Shown here in pieces: positions 44,963-54,171 of a stretch of 64,000 nucleotides of DNA (the stretch's first letter is position 1; the number at the start of each line of letters is the position of its first letter). The notes under the pieces were generated by a model that worked only from the letters and a program-made list of their open reading frames with translations, did not search any database and was not told the DNA's origin. The position numbers were made by a program, and so were the translations under genes. Where the stretch lies: the NCBI RefSeq assembly GCF_006715285.1, contig NZ_VFMX01000001.1:3038001-3102000 (forward strand). Direction: 5' to 3'. The stretch comes from Arthrobacter sp. SLBN-83 (GTDB lineage: Bacteria; Actinomycetota; Actinomycetes; Actinomycetales; Micrococcaceae).

Positions 44963-45640
44963 TCAGTACAGCTCGCCGACGGGGATGTCCACAGCCAGCC
45001 GGTTGGACGGCCCGGGCAGGGGGCATGCCCACGCCTCGTTGTAGGCGCAGGACGGGTTGTAGGCGAAATTGAAGTCCAGGACGAACGTGGCATCGGGACC
45101 GCTGCCGTTGATACCCTGGAAGGCACCCTTGATGGTGTCCAGCAGGTAACGGCCCGCCCCGTAGCTTCCACCCGGCTGGCCTGCCGTGGCGTCCCGGAAC
45201 GGGACGAAGATCCCGCCGCCGTAGCCGTGGATCTTCCACACCCCCAGCTGGCCCATTTCGGGGAGATCAAAGGTGCCCAGCCGGACAAAGTGGACCACGC
45301 CGTCGGTTCCGGTGTCCACGCTCATTTCCCGGCCGGCGCCCTCTTTGGTCAGCGGGACGTGGAAGCGGTAGATGGGATCGTAGTCGGCGGTCTTCAGGCC
45401 GGAGAAGCGTGCCTTATCCGCTGCGGTAAGCGCGGACGCGGGGTGGGTGGCGAACATCAGGTCGCGCTGGTGGCGCCAGTACGAGTGCGCCTCGGACGGG
45501 CTCTCGGCAGAGATCCGGCGGACGGCATCGTAGAGAGCGAAGGTCCGCAGCCGCCAGTCGGCGACATCCACGGCGGACATGTTGAGGGCGGAGTTGTCCG
45601 CGGGGTTCTCTTCGGCTGCGCCGTTCTGCTCTTCCGCCAT
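44963..45640 (-). CDS. DUF1684 domain protein
   Basis: 225-aa soluble protein of the DUF1684 family, function unknown. Conserved-looking blocks are ADWRLRTFALYDAVRR, SYWRHQRDLMFATHPASAL, WKIHGYGGGIFVPFRDATAG, GAGRYLLDTIKG, FVLDFNFAYNPSCAYNEAWACPLPGPSNRLAVDIPVGE. The last holds the Cys pair and the NxxxPSC motif of the family. TAGGCT on the minus strand is 7 bases before the ATG. Confidence 0.9.
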   Translation of the reverse strand: MAEEQNGAAEENPADNSALNMSAVDVADWRLRTFALYDAVRRISAESPSEAHSYWRHQRDLMFATHPASALTAADKARFSGLKTADYDPIYRFHVPLTKEGAGREMSVDTGTDGVVHFVRLGTFDLPEMGQLGVWKIHGYGGGIFVPFRDATAGQPGGSYGAGRYLLDTIKGAFQGINGSGPDATFVLDFNFAYNPSCAYNEAWACPLPGPSNRLAVDIPVGELY

Positions 45641-45809
45641 AGCTTCCAGCCTAGTCCCAGCCCGGGGTGGTAAACGTCCGACGGCGACACGCCGGGCAGG
45701 TGCCCCGGCTGGAAGCCGGCCGGGTGGCTGGCGGAAGGGCCCGCAGCCATGCGAAAAACACCCCGCATGCGCGCAGGGGAGCGGACGAAGCGCCGCTAGG
45801 CTGGCTTCC

Positions 45810-46634
45810 ATGACAGGCAAGGCAGCATCCACCCTCCTTTCCGGCGCATCCCTTGTTGCCGCCGCCGTATTGCTGGCGGCGTGCTCCGGAACACCGGCCG
45901 GAAGTCCCGGCTGGACGGCGCAGCCGGCCCCCTCCGGAGCGGCTGCAAACGGGTTGGCAACGTCTGGCAGCCCCATGGAGGGAGCCACCCCGGGGGCAAC
46001 CGGCAGCAGCACTGGATTTACCTCCGCAACGCCGGCCGGACCGCAGGGCGCGGCCACTGCCGCTGCCTGGAAGACGTTCTCGGACTCCGCGAAGACGGTC
46101 AGCTTCGACCTGCCGGCGGACTGGATCGCCCAGTCCGTCCCGCCGGAGGAAGGCGTCCTTCCCGGCGGACTGAAGGTCGACGTGAAGAAGCCCGACGGTA
46201 CCTTCGTTGCCGCGCTCAGGACGGGACTCCCGCCGTCGTCCGCTGACTGCCCGGACAACGCAAAGCACCCGTACACCGTGATCAGCAGCGTACCCTTCGA
46301 GCTCGCCGCCCAGGGAGGGGAAGGAACCATCCCGCCCCGGATGGTCTACCGGGTGATCCAGGGCTACCGCTACTTCGGCTCCTACGGCATCACCAACCTG
46401 GTGGGCGGGGCGGACGGCAAGGCGTGCGAGCTGCGGAACGTGGTGCGCGGCCCCGCAGGCAAGGGGGACTACTCCTTCGGCGACCTGGTGGCGCTCAAAG
46501 CCTTCGCCCCGGACCAGAAGGTGGCTCCGGCGAAGGCCTTTGACACCTTGGGCCAGGCAGCGGAGTACGTCAACGAGAGCAGTGACTTCGCCAACGTGCA
46601 GCGGATGCTAATGTCGCTGAAGGTCAAAAACTAG
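45810..46634 (+). CDS. Secreted lipoprotein of unknown function
   Basis: 274 aa. The N-terminus is a lipoprotein signal, about 26 residues, with the lipobox LLAAC at the end of a hydrophobic stretch. A Pro/Ser/Gly/Thr-rich spacer (27-85) leads to a globular domain (about 88-274): TVSFDLPADWIAQSV and then GGLKVDVKKPDGTFVAALRTGL. Such domains are typical of actinobacterial cell-envelope lipoproteins; nothing shows a catalytic site. TAGGCT lies 7 bases before the ATG. Confidence 0.85.
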   Translation: MTGKAASTLLSGASLVAAAVLLAACSGTPAGSPGWTAQPAPSGAAANGLATSGSPMEGATPGATGSSTGFTSATPAGPQGAATAAAWKTFSDSAKTVSFDLPADWIAQSVPPEEGVLPGGLKVDVKKPDGTFVAALRTGLPPSSADCPDNAKHPYTVISSVPFELAAQGGEGTIPPRMVYRVIQGYRYFGSYGITNLVGGADGKACELRNVVRGPAGKGDYSFGDLVALKAFAPDQKVAPAKAFDTLGQAAEYVNESSDFANVQRMLMSLKVKN

Positions 46635-46705
46635 TCCCGCTTCCCGCACTCACCCGGTGCCGGGGCACGCGACTTTCCGTCCGCCCCCAATACCCCCGGA
46701 GAGAC

Positions 46706-47512
46706 ATGGAACGCTCTGTTTCCGCACGCCTGGCCTTCAGGACCATCGCCAACACCAAGGTGGCCATGGCCATCGCCGTAGCGAGGAACAGCGGCTACTC
46801 GTCCTTCGAGGAATCGTTGTCCGTGACTGCAGGCGGAGCGGACGTTCCGCTTACCGACGTTTCGGACCACCATGGCGGCCGGTTCCACTACATGGAGTTC
46901 GCCGAGCCCACGGAGGTCACGGTGGAATACACAGCCACGGTGACCGGGCGGGGCGTGCCGGAACAGGCCAGCCTGGCAGACCGGATCCGGTACGTGCGGC
47001 CAAGCCGCTACGCCGAGTCAGACCGGCTGCTGCCCACGTCGTACGCCGAGTTCGAGGGGGTCCAGGGGGCCGACCTGGTGCACGCTGTCCGCAACTGGGT
47101 CAACGGCGAACTACGGTATATCAGCGGCTCCTCCCGCGGCACTGACGGCGCGGTGGAAACCCTGCTCAGCAGGCGCGGCGTCTGCCGGGACTTCGCGCAT
47201 CTTGCCATTGCGCTGCTCCGTTCCAAGGACATCCCCGCCCGCCTTGCCGCTGTCTACGCCCCCGGCCTGAACCCCATGGATTTCCATGCCGTGGCCGAAG
47301 CCTACGTGGAAGGCGCCTGGCACATCATCGACCCCACGGGGCTGGCGCCGCGGGAGTCGATGCTGCGCATTACCGCCGGCCGCGACTCGTCGGACACGGC
47401 CTTCCTGTCCACGGTGGGCGGCAGCCTGGTGCTGAACCAGTTGCGCGTCACCGCGGTGGTCAACGGGGACCTGCCGGCCGAGGATCCCGCCCGGCTGGTC
47501 CAGCTGGGCTAG
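46706..47512 (+). CDS. Transglutaminase-like cysteine protein
   Basis: 268-aa cytoplasmic protein. The catalytic triad is in order: Cys of RRGVCRDFAHLAIALLRS (near 159), His of MDFHAVAEAYVEG, and Asp of WHIIDPTGLAPRES. The N-terminal 110 residues are beta-rich, as in the bacterial transglutaminase N domain. Such proteins may be peptidases or cross-linkers; the substrate is unknown. It converges on the marR gene with a 4-base overlap. Confidence 0.9.
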   Translation: MERSVSARLAFRTIANTKVAMAIAVARNSGYSSFEESLSVTAGGADVPLTDVSDHHGGRFHYMEFAEPTEVTVEYTATVTGRGVPEQASLADRIRYVRPSRYAESDRLLPTSYAEFEGVQGADLVHAVRNWVNGELRYISGSSRGTDGAVETLLSRRGVCRDFAHLAIALLRSKDIPARLAAVYAPGLNPMDFHAVAEAYVEGAWHIIDPTGLAPRESMLRITAGRDSSDTAFLSTVGGSLVLNQLRVTAVVNGDLPAEDPARLVQLG

Positions 47513-47982
47513 CGTTTCCGCGGCAGGGGGCCCAGCGAGTTCCGCAGTTTGTCCGTAAGCCGCATCAGTTCCTTCTGCTCGGCGGCTGTCAGCGCGGGAC
47601 CCACCAGCGCCGAGATGTCCCGCACGTGCTCGCGGCCAATCTCCTTCTGCAGCTCGCGCCCTTCATCCGTCAGCTTCAACAGAACGCCGCGGCCGTCCTC
47701 CGGCGCGGGCATCCTGGCTACCAGCCCCCGCTTTTCGAGCCGCTCCACCAGCCTGCTGAGGCTGGACTGGCTCAACAGGACGTTGTCGTTGAGCTCGTTG
47801 AGCCGCAGCCAGCCTGACGGGCAGCGGGAGAGCGTGAACAACACGTCGTACTCATTGAGTGCCAGCTTCCGGAATGCCGGCCCGGACTGCAGCTTCCGCA
47901 TCACGGCAACCTGCGCCCGGAACAGTGATTCCCACGTTTCGGCTGCCAGCCGCACCGGCGATTCCGATCCCCCCGCGGCCAT
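47509..47982 (-). CDS. MarR family transcriptional regulator
   Basis: 157-aa winged-helix dimer. Blocks: WESLFRAQVAVMRKLQ, LNEYDVLFTLSRCPSGWLRLNELNDNVLLSQSSLSRLVERLEKRGLVAR (recognition helix) and EDGRGVLLKLTDEGREL (wing). It is the second gene after the LLM oxidoreductase, their stop and start overlapping as TAATG. The regulator and its likely target thus share one transcript, and a perfect palindrome stands upstream. Confidence 0.92.
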   Translation of the reverse strand: MAAGGSESPVRLAAETWESLFRAQVAVMRKLQSGPAFRKLALNEYDVLFTLSRCPSGWLRLNELNDNVLLSQSSLSRLVERLEKRGLVARMPAPEDGRGVLLKLTDEGRELQKEIGREHVRDISALVGPALTAAEQKELMRLTDKLRNSLGPLPRKR

Positions 47983-49091
47983 TACGCCTCAGAGGTGGCT
48001 TCTGCGGCGTCCTGCGATGCCAGCAGGGCTGCCACGCGGCCGGCGTGGGTGGGCGGTTCCGGGACGTGCGCCGGCTTGAGGGCCGCGTATTCCTTGCGCA
48101 GGACGGGCAGGACTTCCTCGCCGAACAGGTCCAGCTGCTCCAGCACGGTCTTCAGCGGCAGGCCGGCGTGGTCGATCAGGAAGAGCTGACGCTGGTAGTC
48201 GCCGAAGTACTCACGGAAGGTCAGGGTCTTTTCGATGACTTCCTGCGGGCTGCCCACGGTCAGCGGGGTCTGCGAAGTGAAGTCCTCCAGGGACGGCCCG
48301 TGGCCGTAGACGGGGGCGTTGTCGAAGTACGGCCGGAATTCCTTCACGGCGTCCTGGGAGTTCTTCCGCATGAAGAACTGGCCGCCGAGGCCCACGATGG
48401 CCTGGTCCGCCTTGCCATGGCCGTAGTGCTCGTACCGCTCGCGGTACAGACCGATCAGTTGCTGGTAATGCTCCTTGGGCCAGAAGATGTTGTTGGCGAA
48501 GAAGCCGTCACCAAAGTAGGCCGCCACCTCGGCAATCTGCGGGGTGCGGATGGAACCGTGCCATACGAAGGGGGCCACACCGTCCAGCGGACGCGGCGTG
48601 GAGGTGAAGTTCTGCAGCGGGGTGCGGAACTTGCCGGACCAGTTCACGGTGTCTTCATCCCAGAGCTTGCGGAGGAGGCTGTAGTTCTCGATGGCCAGCT
48701 CCACGCCGTCCTGGATGTTCTTGCCGAACCAGGGATACACCGGCGCGGTGTTGCCCCGGCCCAGGACCAGGTCCACGCGCCCGTCCGCAAGGTGCTGGAG
48801 CATGGCGAAGTCCTCGGCGATCTTCACGGGGTCATTCGTGGTGATCAGCGTGGTGGCTGTGGAGAGGATGATCCGTTCGGTCTGGGCTGCGATGTAGGCC
48901 AGGGTGGTGGTGGGGGAGGAGGAGAAGAAGGGCCGGTTGTGGTGCTCGCCCAGGGCGTAAACATCCATGCCGATCTCTTCGACCTTCTTGGCGATGGCCA
49001 CAGAGGCCTTGATGCGTTCGTGCTCGGTGGGGGTGCGGCCCGTGGTGGGGTCCGTGGTGATGTCGCTGACGCTGAAAACACCGATTTGCAT
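47982..49091 (-). CDS. LLM-class flavin-dependent oxidoreductase (luciferase-like)
   Basis: 369-aa FMN-dependent monooxygenase-fold enzyme of the luciferase-like superfamily. Motifs: MQIGVFSVSDITTDPTTGRTPTEHERI at the start, GMDVYALGEHHNRPFFSSSPTTTLAYIAAQTERI, LLQHLADGRVDLVLGRGNT-like EDFAMLQHLADGRVDLVLGRG, and FVWHGSIRTPQIAEVAAYFGDGFFANNI. These are the marks of the group-1 LLM proteins that act on hydrocarbons, nitriles or sulfonates. GGAAAGG precedes the ATG. The first gene of the LLM-marR operon. Confidence 0.92.
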   Translation of the reverse strand: MQIGVFSVSDITTDPTTGRTPTEHERIKASVAIAKKVEEIGMDVYALGEHHNRPFFSSSPTTTLAYIAAQTERIILSTATTLITTNDPVKIAEDFAMLQHLADGRVDLVLGRGNTAPVYPWFGKNIQDGVELAIENYSLLRKLWDEDTVNWSGKFRTPLQNFTSTPRPLDGVAPFVWHGSIRTPQIAEVAAYFGDGFFANNIFWPKEHYQQLIGLYRERYEHYGHGKADQAIVGLGGQFFMRKNSQDAVKEFRPYFDNAPVYGHGPSLEDFTSQTPLTVGSPQEVIEKTLTFREYFGDYQRQLFLIDHAGLPLKTVLEQLDLFGEEVLPVLRKEYAALKPAHVPEPPTHAGRVAALLASQDAAEATSEA

Positions 49092-49131
49092 GGCGTGCCT
49101 TTCCGTTCCTGGATTTGCTGGGCTTGGTTTC

Positions 49132-49137
49132 AGTCTA
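49132..49137 (-). promoter_or_regulatory. -10 candidate of the LLM-marR promoter
   Basis: TAGACT on the minus strand. The palindrome begins nine bases upstream, so a bound regulator would cover the -35 region. Confidence 0.45.
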
Positions 49138-49145
49138 GACCAATT

Positions 49146-49163
49146 TAGATGCATTTGCATCTA
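49146..49163. promoter_or_regulatory. Perfect 18-bp palindrome, candidate MarR operator
   Basis: TAGATGCATTTGCATCTA: 8-bp arms with a two-base centre. MarR dimers commonly bind 16-20-bp palindromes at their own promoter. The site lies 54 bases upstream of the LLM start. Confidence 0.7.
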
Positions 49164-49230
49164 TCGCCTTCTGTAACACCGGGCCGCCGTGGTTATTCCC
49201 ACTTCCGTCCACCGCAGGCCGGCGCGTTAA

Positions 49231-49271
49231 ATGGCGATGCCCGCACCGCAGGGCGGTACGGGCATCGCCAT
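49231..49271. terminator. Hairpin terminator after the RND exporter
   Basis: A 19-bp stem with one mismatch around a three-base loop, the longest simple hairpin in the window. It lies 12 bases past the RND stop on the minus strand. There is only a short T-run. Confidence 0.75.
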
Positions 49272-49283
49272 TCGCGACATGCG

Positions 49284-52200
49284 CTATTCGGCGCCGGGGG
49301 CCGCGCGGCGGCCGCTGACCTTGGGAACCTGGCCGGTGGTCCAGTCCCGGAACTCCGCGTCGACGTCGGATCCCGGGCCTGTCTTCACGCCGGGCTCCGG
49401 ACGGGCCTGCAGGTCCTTCAGCAGTGCCTTCTTCTCGCGCCGCCCCTCCACCAGCCGGTACAGGACGGGGACCAGGATCAGGGTCAGGGCTGTGGAGGAC
49501 ACCAGGCCACCGATCACCACCACGGCCAGCGGCTGCGAGATGAAGCCGCCGCCGCCGGTGAGGCCCAGCGCCATGGGGGTCAGGGCGAACACCGTGGCCA
49601 GCGCCGTCATCAGGATGGGCCGCAGGCGCTGGCGTGCGCCGTTGGTGATGGCATCCGCCACGTTCATGCCGGGCCGGCCGTCTCGCGGCTGCCGGTACTG
49701 GTTGATCAGGTCGATCAGCACGATCGCGTTGGTGACCACGATGCCCACCAGCATCAGCATGCCAATGAGCGACGGCAGTCCCAGGGGTACGCCGGTGAGC
49801 AGCAGCAGGGCCACGGCGCCGGTGGCCGCGAACGGAACCGAGACCAGCAGGATCAGCGGCTGGACGAGGGACTTGAAGGTGGCCACCATGATCACGTACA
49901 CGATGGCGATGGCCGCCAGCAGGGCCAGGCCCAGCTGGCGGAAGGATTCGGCCTGCTGGGTGGTGGCGCCACCGATGGTTGCGGTGACTCCCGGCGGCAG
50001 CTGGACATCGGCCAGGCGCTTTTGGACTTCGCTGTTCACCGCGCCGAGGTTGGAGCCCGACGGCGTGATGGACACTTTGGCGGTGCGCTCACCGTTGCTG
50101 GCGGTGATGGAGACGGGGACGTCCACCTGGTCCACGGAGGCGATGCTTCCCAGTGTCACCGGCCGGCCGCCGGCAGGCAGCGGGATGTTCCGAACGGCGT
50201 CGATGCTGGTGAACTTGGTGCCCTGGCCGATCCGGACGGGGAAGTCGTTGGTGTCGATCCGCACGGTCCCGGCGGGGATGGGGCTGATGGTGGATGCAAG
50301 GACCCCGGCCACCTGTTCCTCGTTCAGTCCGGCGGCTGTGGCCTTGGCCCGGTCCACCTTGACCTGCACCACCGGGTTGCTGGCGGCCAGGTTGCTTTCC
50401 ACCTCGCTGGTGCCGGGCACGCCGGTCATGGCCGAGACCATGGTGTCGCTGGCGGACTTCAGGTCGGCGCTGGTGGCCGCCTTCAGGGTGATGTCCACGG
50501 TGGAGGAGGTGCCGAAGCCGCCCTGCTGGGTGCCTACGGAAACCTTGCCGGCGTCGGGCACCTTGGCAAGCTCCGAGCGCACAGTGTCCTGAAGCCGCTC
50601 CTGGTCGGCCTTCTCATCCGTGACCACAGTGAAGGTGGAGTTGGAGGATCCGGTGGAGGTGAGGGCGGCGAAGCCGGCCTGGGCGTTGCCCGAGGTCACC
50701 TGGACGTCCTTGATGCCGTCGATGCCGCGCAGTACCTCTTCGAGGCGGATGGCGGCAGCACTCGTGTCAGCGAGGCTGGTGCCGGCGGGCAGCACCTGGC
50801 GGACCGTCAGGCTGTTCTGCCCGGAATTGCCCAGCAGGTTCGTGGCCAGCAGCGGCGTCATGGCTCCGGTGGCACCGAGCACCAGGACAGCGGCCACCAG
50901 CGTGATCACCGGGTGCTTCTGGGTCGACCGAAGGATGGGGAGGTAGCCGCGCTGCAGGCGGCTGCGCTGTTCGGCGTCGTGGGCTTTTGCCTTCGCCTCG
51001 TCGGCCATCCGCCGGGCTTCGGCGGAACCTGCGGGGGCACCGCCGGCCTTGGGGTTTTTGAGGAACCAGTAGGCGAGCACCGGAACGATGGTGAGGGAAA
51101 CCAGCAACGAAGCCAGCAGTGCCATGGTGACCGTCAGGGCAAACGGGCGGAACAGTTCGCCGGCAAGCTCGCCGACGAAGGCGATGGGCAGGAACACCGC
51201 CACGGTGGTCAGGGTGGACGCCGTGATGGCACCGGCCACTTCCCGGATGGCGGTAAGGATTGCCGTCGACTTTTCCTCGCCGTAGCTCAGGTGCCGCTTG
51301 ATGTTTTCGATGACCACGATTGAGTCGTCCACCACCCGGCCGATTGCGATGGTGAGCGCGCCGAGCGTCAGGATGTTCAGGGAGTAGCGGGTGCCCGACA
51401 GCCCGATGAAGGTGATCAGCAGCGACAACGGGATGGACACCGCCGTGACCAGCGTGGACCGGGCGGACATGAGGAACAGGAGGATGACGGCGACGGCGAA
51501 CCCCAGCCCCAGCAGGCCTTCGGTGGTGAGGTCCTTGATGGACTTTTCGATGAAGGGTGCCTGGTCGAAGACGGGGGTGAACTTGGCGTTTGAACCCAGT
51601 TCCGCTTCCAGCTCATTCAGGGAGTCCCGCACCGCGTGCGAAATTGCCACGGTGTCGCCCTCGGGCTTCTTGGTGACGGAGACGGCAAGGGTCTCTGCCC
51701 CGTTGGTGCGGGTAATGGAGGTGCGTTCGTCGTCCTTGATCGACACGTCGGCCACCGAGCCGATGGTGGCGGCGTTTTTGGCGCCGGCCAACGGCAGCGC
51801 CTTGATGGCATCCAGGGAATCCACCGGACTGCCGATCTGCAGCGAGAGGGTCTTTCCCTGGTCCTCGAGGGTGCCCGCGGGGACCAGCGCGCCGTTGTTG
51901 GACAGGGCGTCCCGGATGGCGGTGAGGCCTGTCCCTGCCGCCGCCATCGCATCTGCCCGGGGGAGGATCTCGATGTGCTGGGTGGCGCCGCCGGTCACGT
52001 CAGCGCTGCGGACGCCGTCGATCTTCTGCAGCCGCGGCACGCTGAGGCGCTGCAGGTCCGCGTTCAGGTCGCTGAGCGGCTTGTCCGAGGATACTGCCAG
52101 GAAGACGATGGGGAAGTCGCTGATGCTGCCGGCGATGGCCTGCGGCTGGACGTCGCTGGGCAAGGTCCGCTTGGCGTTGGAGATGGCCCGGTCGATCTGG

Positions 52201-52520
52201 TTCCGGGCCCGGTCCAGGTTCGATCCATAGGTGAACACCATGGTGATCTGCGAGACGCCGGTGCGCGACGTGGAGGAGGTGGATTCCAGCCCCTCCACGC
52301 CGTTCAGCGCCTTCTCGAGCGGACCGCTGACCTGCTTGTCCACCACCTCCGGCGATGCGCCCGGCATGGGGCTGAGCACCGTGATCTGCGGGAACTCGAT
52401 GGAAGGGATGAGCTCCTGTTTCAGCGATGACATGGTGATCACGCCGAAGACCGAGGCGAAGACGGTGATCAGCGCGATCAGGGCCCGGTTCGCCAGGGAA
52501 AGGTGCGCCAACCGGAACAT
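49284..52520 (-). CDS. RND-superfamily efflux permease (AcrB/SwrC type)
   Basis: 1078-aa proton-driven exporter. It has the classic two-fold layout: membrane segment 1 (about 12-32), a large periplasmic-type loop (about 35-330), segments 2-6, a second long loop (about 560-860) and segments 8-12. The proton relay Asp pair is visible in ALTIAIGRVVDDSIVVIENI in the middle. LPAGTSLADTSAA and GMLMLVGIVVTNAIVLIDLINQYR are further family blocks. AGGAG precedes the ATG. No membrane-fusion or outer-membrane partner lies nearby, as expected in a monoderm. Confidence 0.95.
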   Translation of the reverse strand: MFRLAHLSLANRALIALITVFASVFGVITMSSLKQELIPSIEFPQITVLSPMPGASPEVVDKQVSGPLEKALNGVEGLESTSSTSRTGVSQITMVFTYGSNLDRARNQIDRAISNAKRTLPSDVQPQAIAGSISDFPIVFLAVSSDKPLSDLNADLQRLSVPRLQKIDGVRSADVTGGATQHIEILPRADAMAAAGTGLTAIRDALSNNGALVPAGTLEDQGKTLSLQIGSPVDSLDAIKALPLAGAKNAATIGSVADVSIKDDERTSITRTNGAETLAVSVTKKPEGDTVAISHAVRDSLNELEAELGSNAKFTPVFDQAPFIEKSIKDLTTEGLLGLGFAVAVILLFLMSARSTLVTAVSIPLSLLITFIGLSGTRYSLNILTLGALTIAIGRVVDDSIVVIENIKRHLSYGEEKSTAILTAIREVAGAITASTLTTVAVFLPIAFVGELAGELFRPFALTVTMALLASLLVSLTIVPVLAYWFLKNPKAGGAPAGSAEARRMADEAKAKAHDAEQRSRLQRGYLPILRSTQKHPVITLVAAVLVLGATGAMTPLLATNLLGNSGQNSLTVRQVLPAGTSLADTSAAAIRLEEVLRGIDGIKDVQVTSGNAQAGFAALTSTGSSNSTFTVVTDEKADQERLQDTVRSELAKVPDAGKVSVGTQQGGFGTSSTVDITLKAATSADLKSASDTMVSAMTGVPGTSEVESNLAASNPVVQVKVDRAKATAAGLNEEQVAGVLASTISPIPAGTVRIDTNDFPVRIGQGTKFTSIDAVRNIPLPAGGRPVTLGSIASVDQVDVPVSITASNGERTAKVSITPSGSNLGAVNSEVQKRLADVQLPPGVTATIGGATTQQAESFRQLGLALLAAIAIVYVIMVATFKSLVQPLILLVSVPFAATGAVALLLLTGVPLGLPSLIGMLMLVGIVVTNAIVLIDLINQYRQPRDGRPGMNVADAITNGARQRLRPILMTALATVFALTPMALGLTGGGGFISQPLAVVVIGGLVSSTALTLILVPVLYRLVEGRREKKALLKDLQARPEPGVKTGPGSDVDAEFRDWTTGQVPKVSGRRAAPGAE

Positions 52521-52589
52521 GGGTGGTCTCCTGGGGGTCTAAGTGACTGGTACATGCCCTGGGGGTGCCAGCCGCTGGCCCCGGCAGGG

Positions 52590-54092
52590 TCAGTGGCTGG
52601 CGGAAACGCTCTCCAGCTGGAGGGACTTGGCCGTGGCCCTTTCCAGCTCCGCGGCGAGGTCCGGATTCTCATCCAGCTTCACCCCGTAACCGGGCATCAT
52701 GTCTTTGAGCTTGGACTGCCAGCCCTTGAAGTTCTTGGGGAACGTCTTCTGCAGGAGCTCGATCATGATGGGGACAGCGGTCGAGGCTCCGGGCGAGGCG
52801 CCCAGGAGCGCACCGATGGAGCCGTCGCGGCCGGCGATCACTTCGGTTCCGAACTGAAGGATGCCGCCCTTTTGCGGGTCTTTCTTGATGATCTGTACAC
52901 GCTGGCCGGCGGTGATGAGTTCCCAGTCCCCGCCCTTTGCTTCCGGGTAGTACTCGCGCAGCGCTTCGACCTTCTGGTCGTGCTTCTTGACCACTTCCTT
53001 CACCAGGTAGGCGGTGAGGTCCATGTTGTCCTTGGCCACGGCGAGCATCGGGATGATGTTGCCCGGGCGGATGGACAGGGGCAGGTCCAGGTAGGAGCCG
53101 TTCTTGAGGAAGTTGGTGGAGAAGCCTGCGTACGGTCCGAACAGGAGGGAGCGCTTGCCGTTGACGTAGCGGGTATCCAGGTGCGGGACGGACATGGGGG
53201 GAGCGCCCACCGATGCCTGGCCGTACACCTTGGCGCTGTGCTGGGCGGCGATGGTTTCGTCGGTGCAGCGGAAGAACTGGCCGGAGACGGGGAATCCGCC
53301 GTAGCCCTTGCTCTCCGGAATGCCGGAGGCCTGGAGCAGGTGCAGGGCACCGCCGCCGGCGCCGACGAAGACGAACTTGGCGTGGATCTTGCCGCGTTCC
53401 CCGGACTTGGGGTGCTTCAGTGTCAGGTCCCAGCCGCCGTCGGAGGCGCGGGTGATGCCGGTGACGTCATGTCCGTAGTTGATTTCGACGCCGTTGTTCC
53501 CCAGGTAGGTGGTCAGCTCGCGCGTCAGCGCGCCGAAGTCCACGTCGGTGCCTTCGGCCGCGCGGGTGGCGGCAATGCGCTGCTTGGGGTCGCGGCCCTT
53601 GACGATCAGTGGTGCCCACTTGGCGATCTGCGCGTGGTCCTCGGAGAACTCCATGCTCCGGAACAGGGTGTGCGGCTTCAGCGCCTCGTAGCGGGTCTTC
53701 AGGAACCGGCTGTGGTCCTCGCCGATCACGAAGCTCATGTGCGGGACCGTGTTGATGAAGCCCTTGGGTGACCCGATCAGGTTGTTGTCCACCAGGTGGG
53801 ACCAGAACTGGCGGGACAGCTGGAACTGTTCGTTGATGAGCAGAGCCTTGGAGGGGTTGACCGAGCCGTCCTTGGCTGCGGGGGAGTAGTTGAGCTCGCA
53901 GAGGGCGGCGTGGCCCGTTCCTGCGTTGTTCCAGGGATCTGAGCTTTCGAGCCCCGGCTGGTCCAGCCGTTCAAACAGGGAGATGGTCCAGTCCGGCTCC
54001 AACTGCTTGAGGAATGCCCCCAGTGTGGCGCTCATGATGCCGCCGCCTATCAGGACAACGTCGGCGTGTGGGGTCTTGGAAATGAAGGTCAC
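52590..54092 (-). CDS. mqo: Malate:quinone oxidoreductase
   Basis: 500-aa peripheral membrane FAD enzyme that oxidises malate to oxaloacetate and passes electrons to menaquinone in the TCA cycle. The FAD motif is [20 protein letters not shown]; further blocks are [61 protein letters not shown] and [26 protein letters not shown] start with GGAG upstream. It lies before the RND gene with a 69-base gap and is probably independent. Confidence 0.97.
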   Translation of the reverse strand: MTFISKTPHADVVLIGGGIMSATLGAFLKQLEPDWTISLFERLDQPGLESSDPWNNAGTGHAALCELNYSPAAKDGSVNPSKALLINEQFQLSRQFWSHLVDNNLIGSPKGFINTVPHMSFVIGEDHSRFLKTRYEALKPHTLFRSMEFSEDHAQIAKWAPLIVKGRDPKQRIAATRAAEGTDVDFGALTRELTTYLGNNGVEINYGHDVTGITRASDGGWDLTLKHPKSGERGKIHAKFVFVGAGGGALHLLQASGIPESKGYGGFPVSGQFFRCTDETIAAQHSAKVYGQASVGAPPMSVPHLDTRYVNGKRSLLFGPYAGFSTNFLKNGSYLDLPLSIRPGNIIPMLAVAKDNMDLTAYLVKEVVKKHDQKVEALREYYPEAKGGDWELITAGQRVQIIKKDPQKGGILQFGTEVIAGRDGSIGALLGASPGASTAVPIMIELLQKTFPKNFKGWQSKLKDMMPGYGVKLDENPDLAAELERATAKSLQLESVSASH

Positions 54093-54171
54093 GATCAGTC
54101 TCCGATTGCAGCGGCTCTGGCTGTCACAGAATATCCCCGCGCGGGCCACATACTGAAATTGGACCGGTCCG

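Noticed and set aside
49149..51323. 724-codon plus-strand open frame opposite the RND exporter.
   Set aside because: Gly/His/Asp/Gln-rich antisense sequence; the minus strand encodes a clear RND protein across the whole range.
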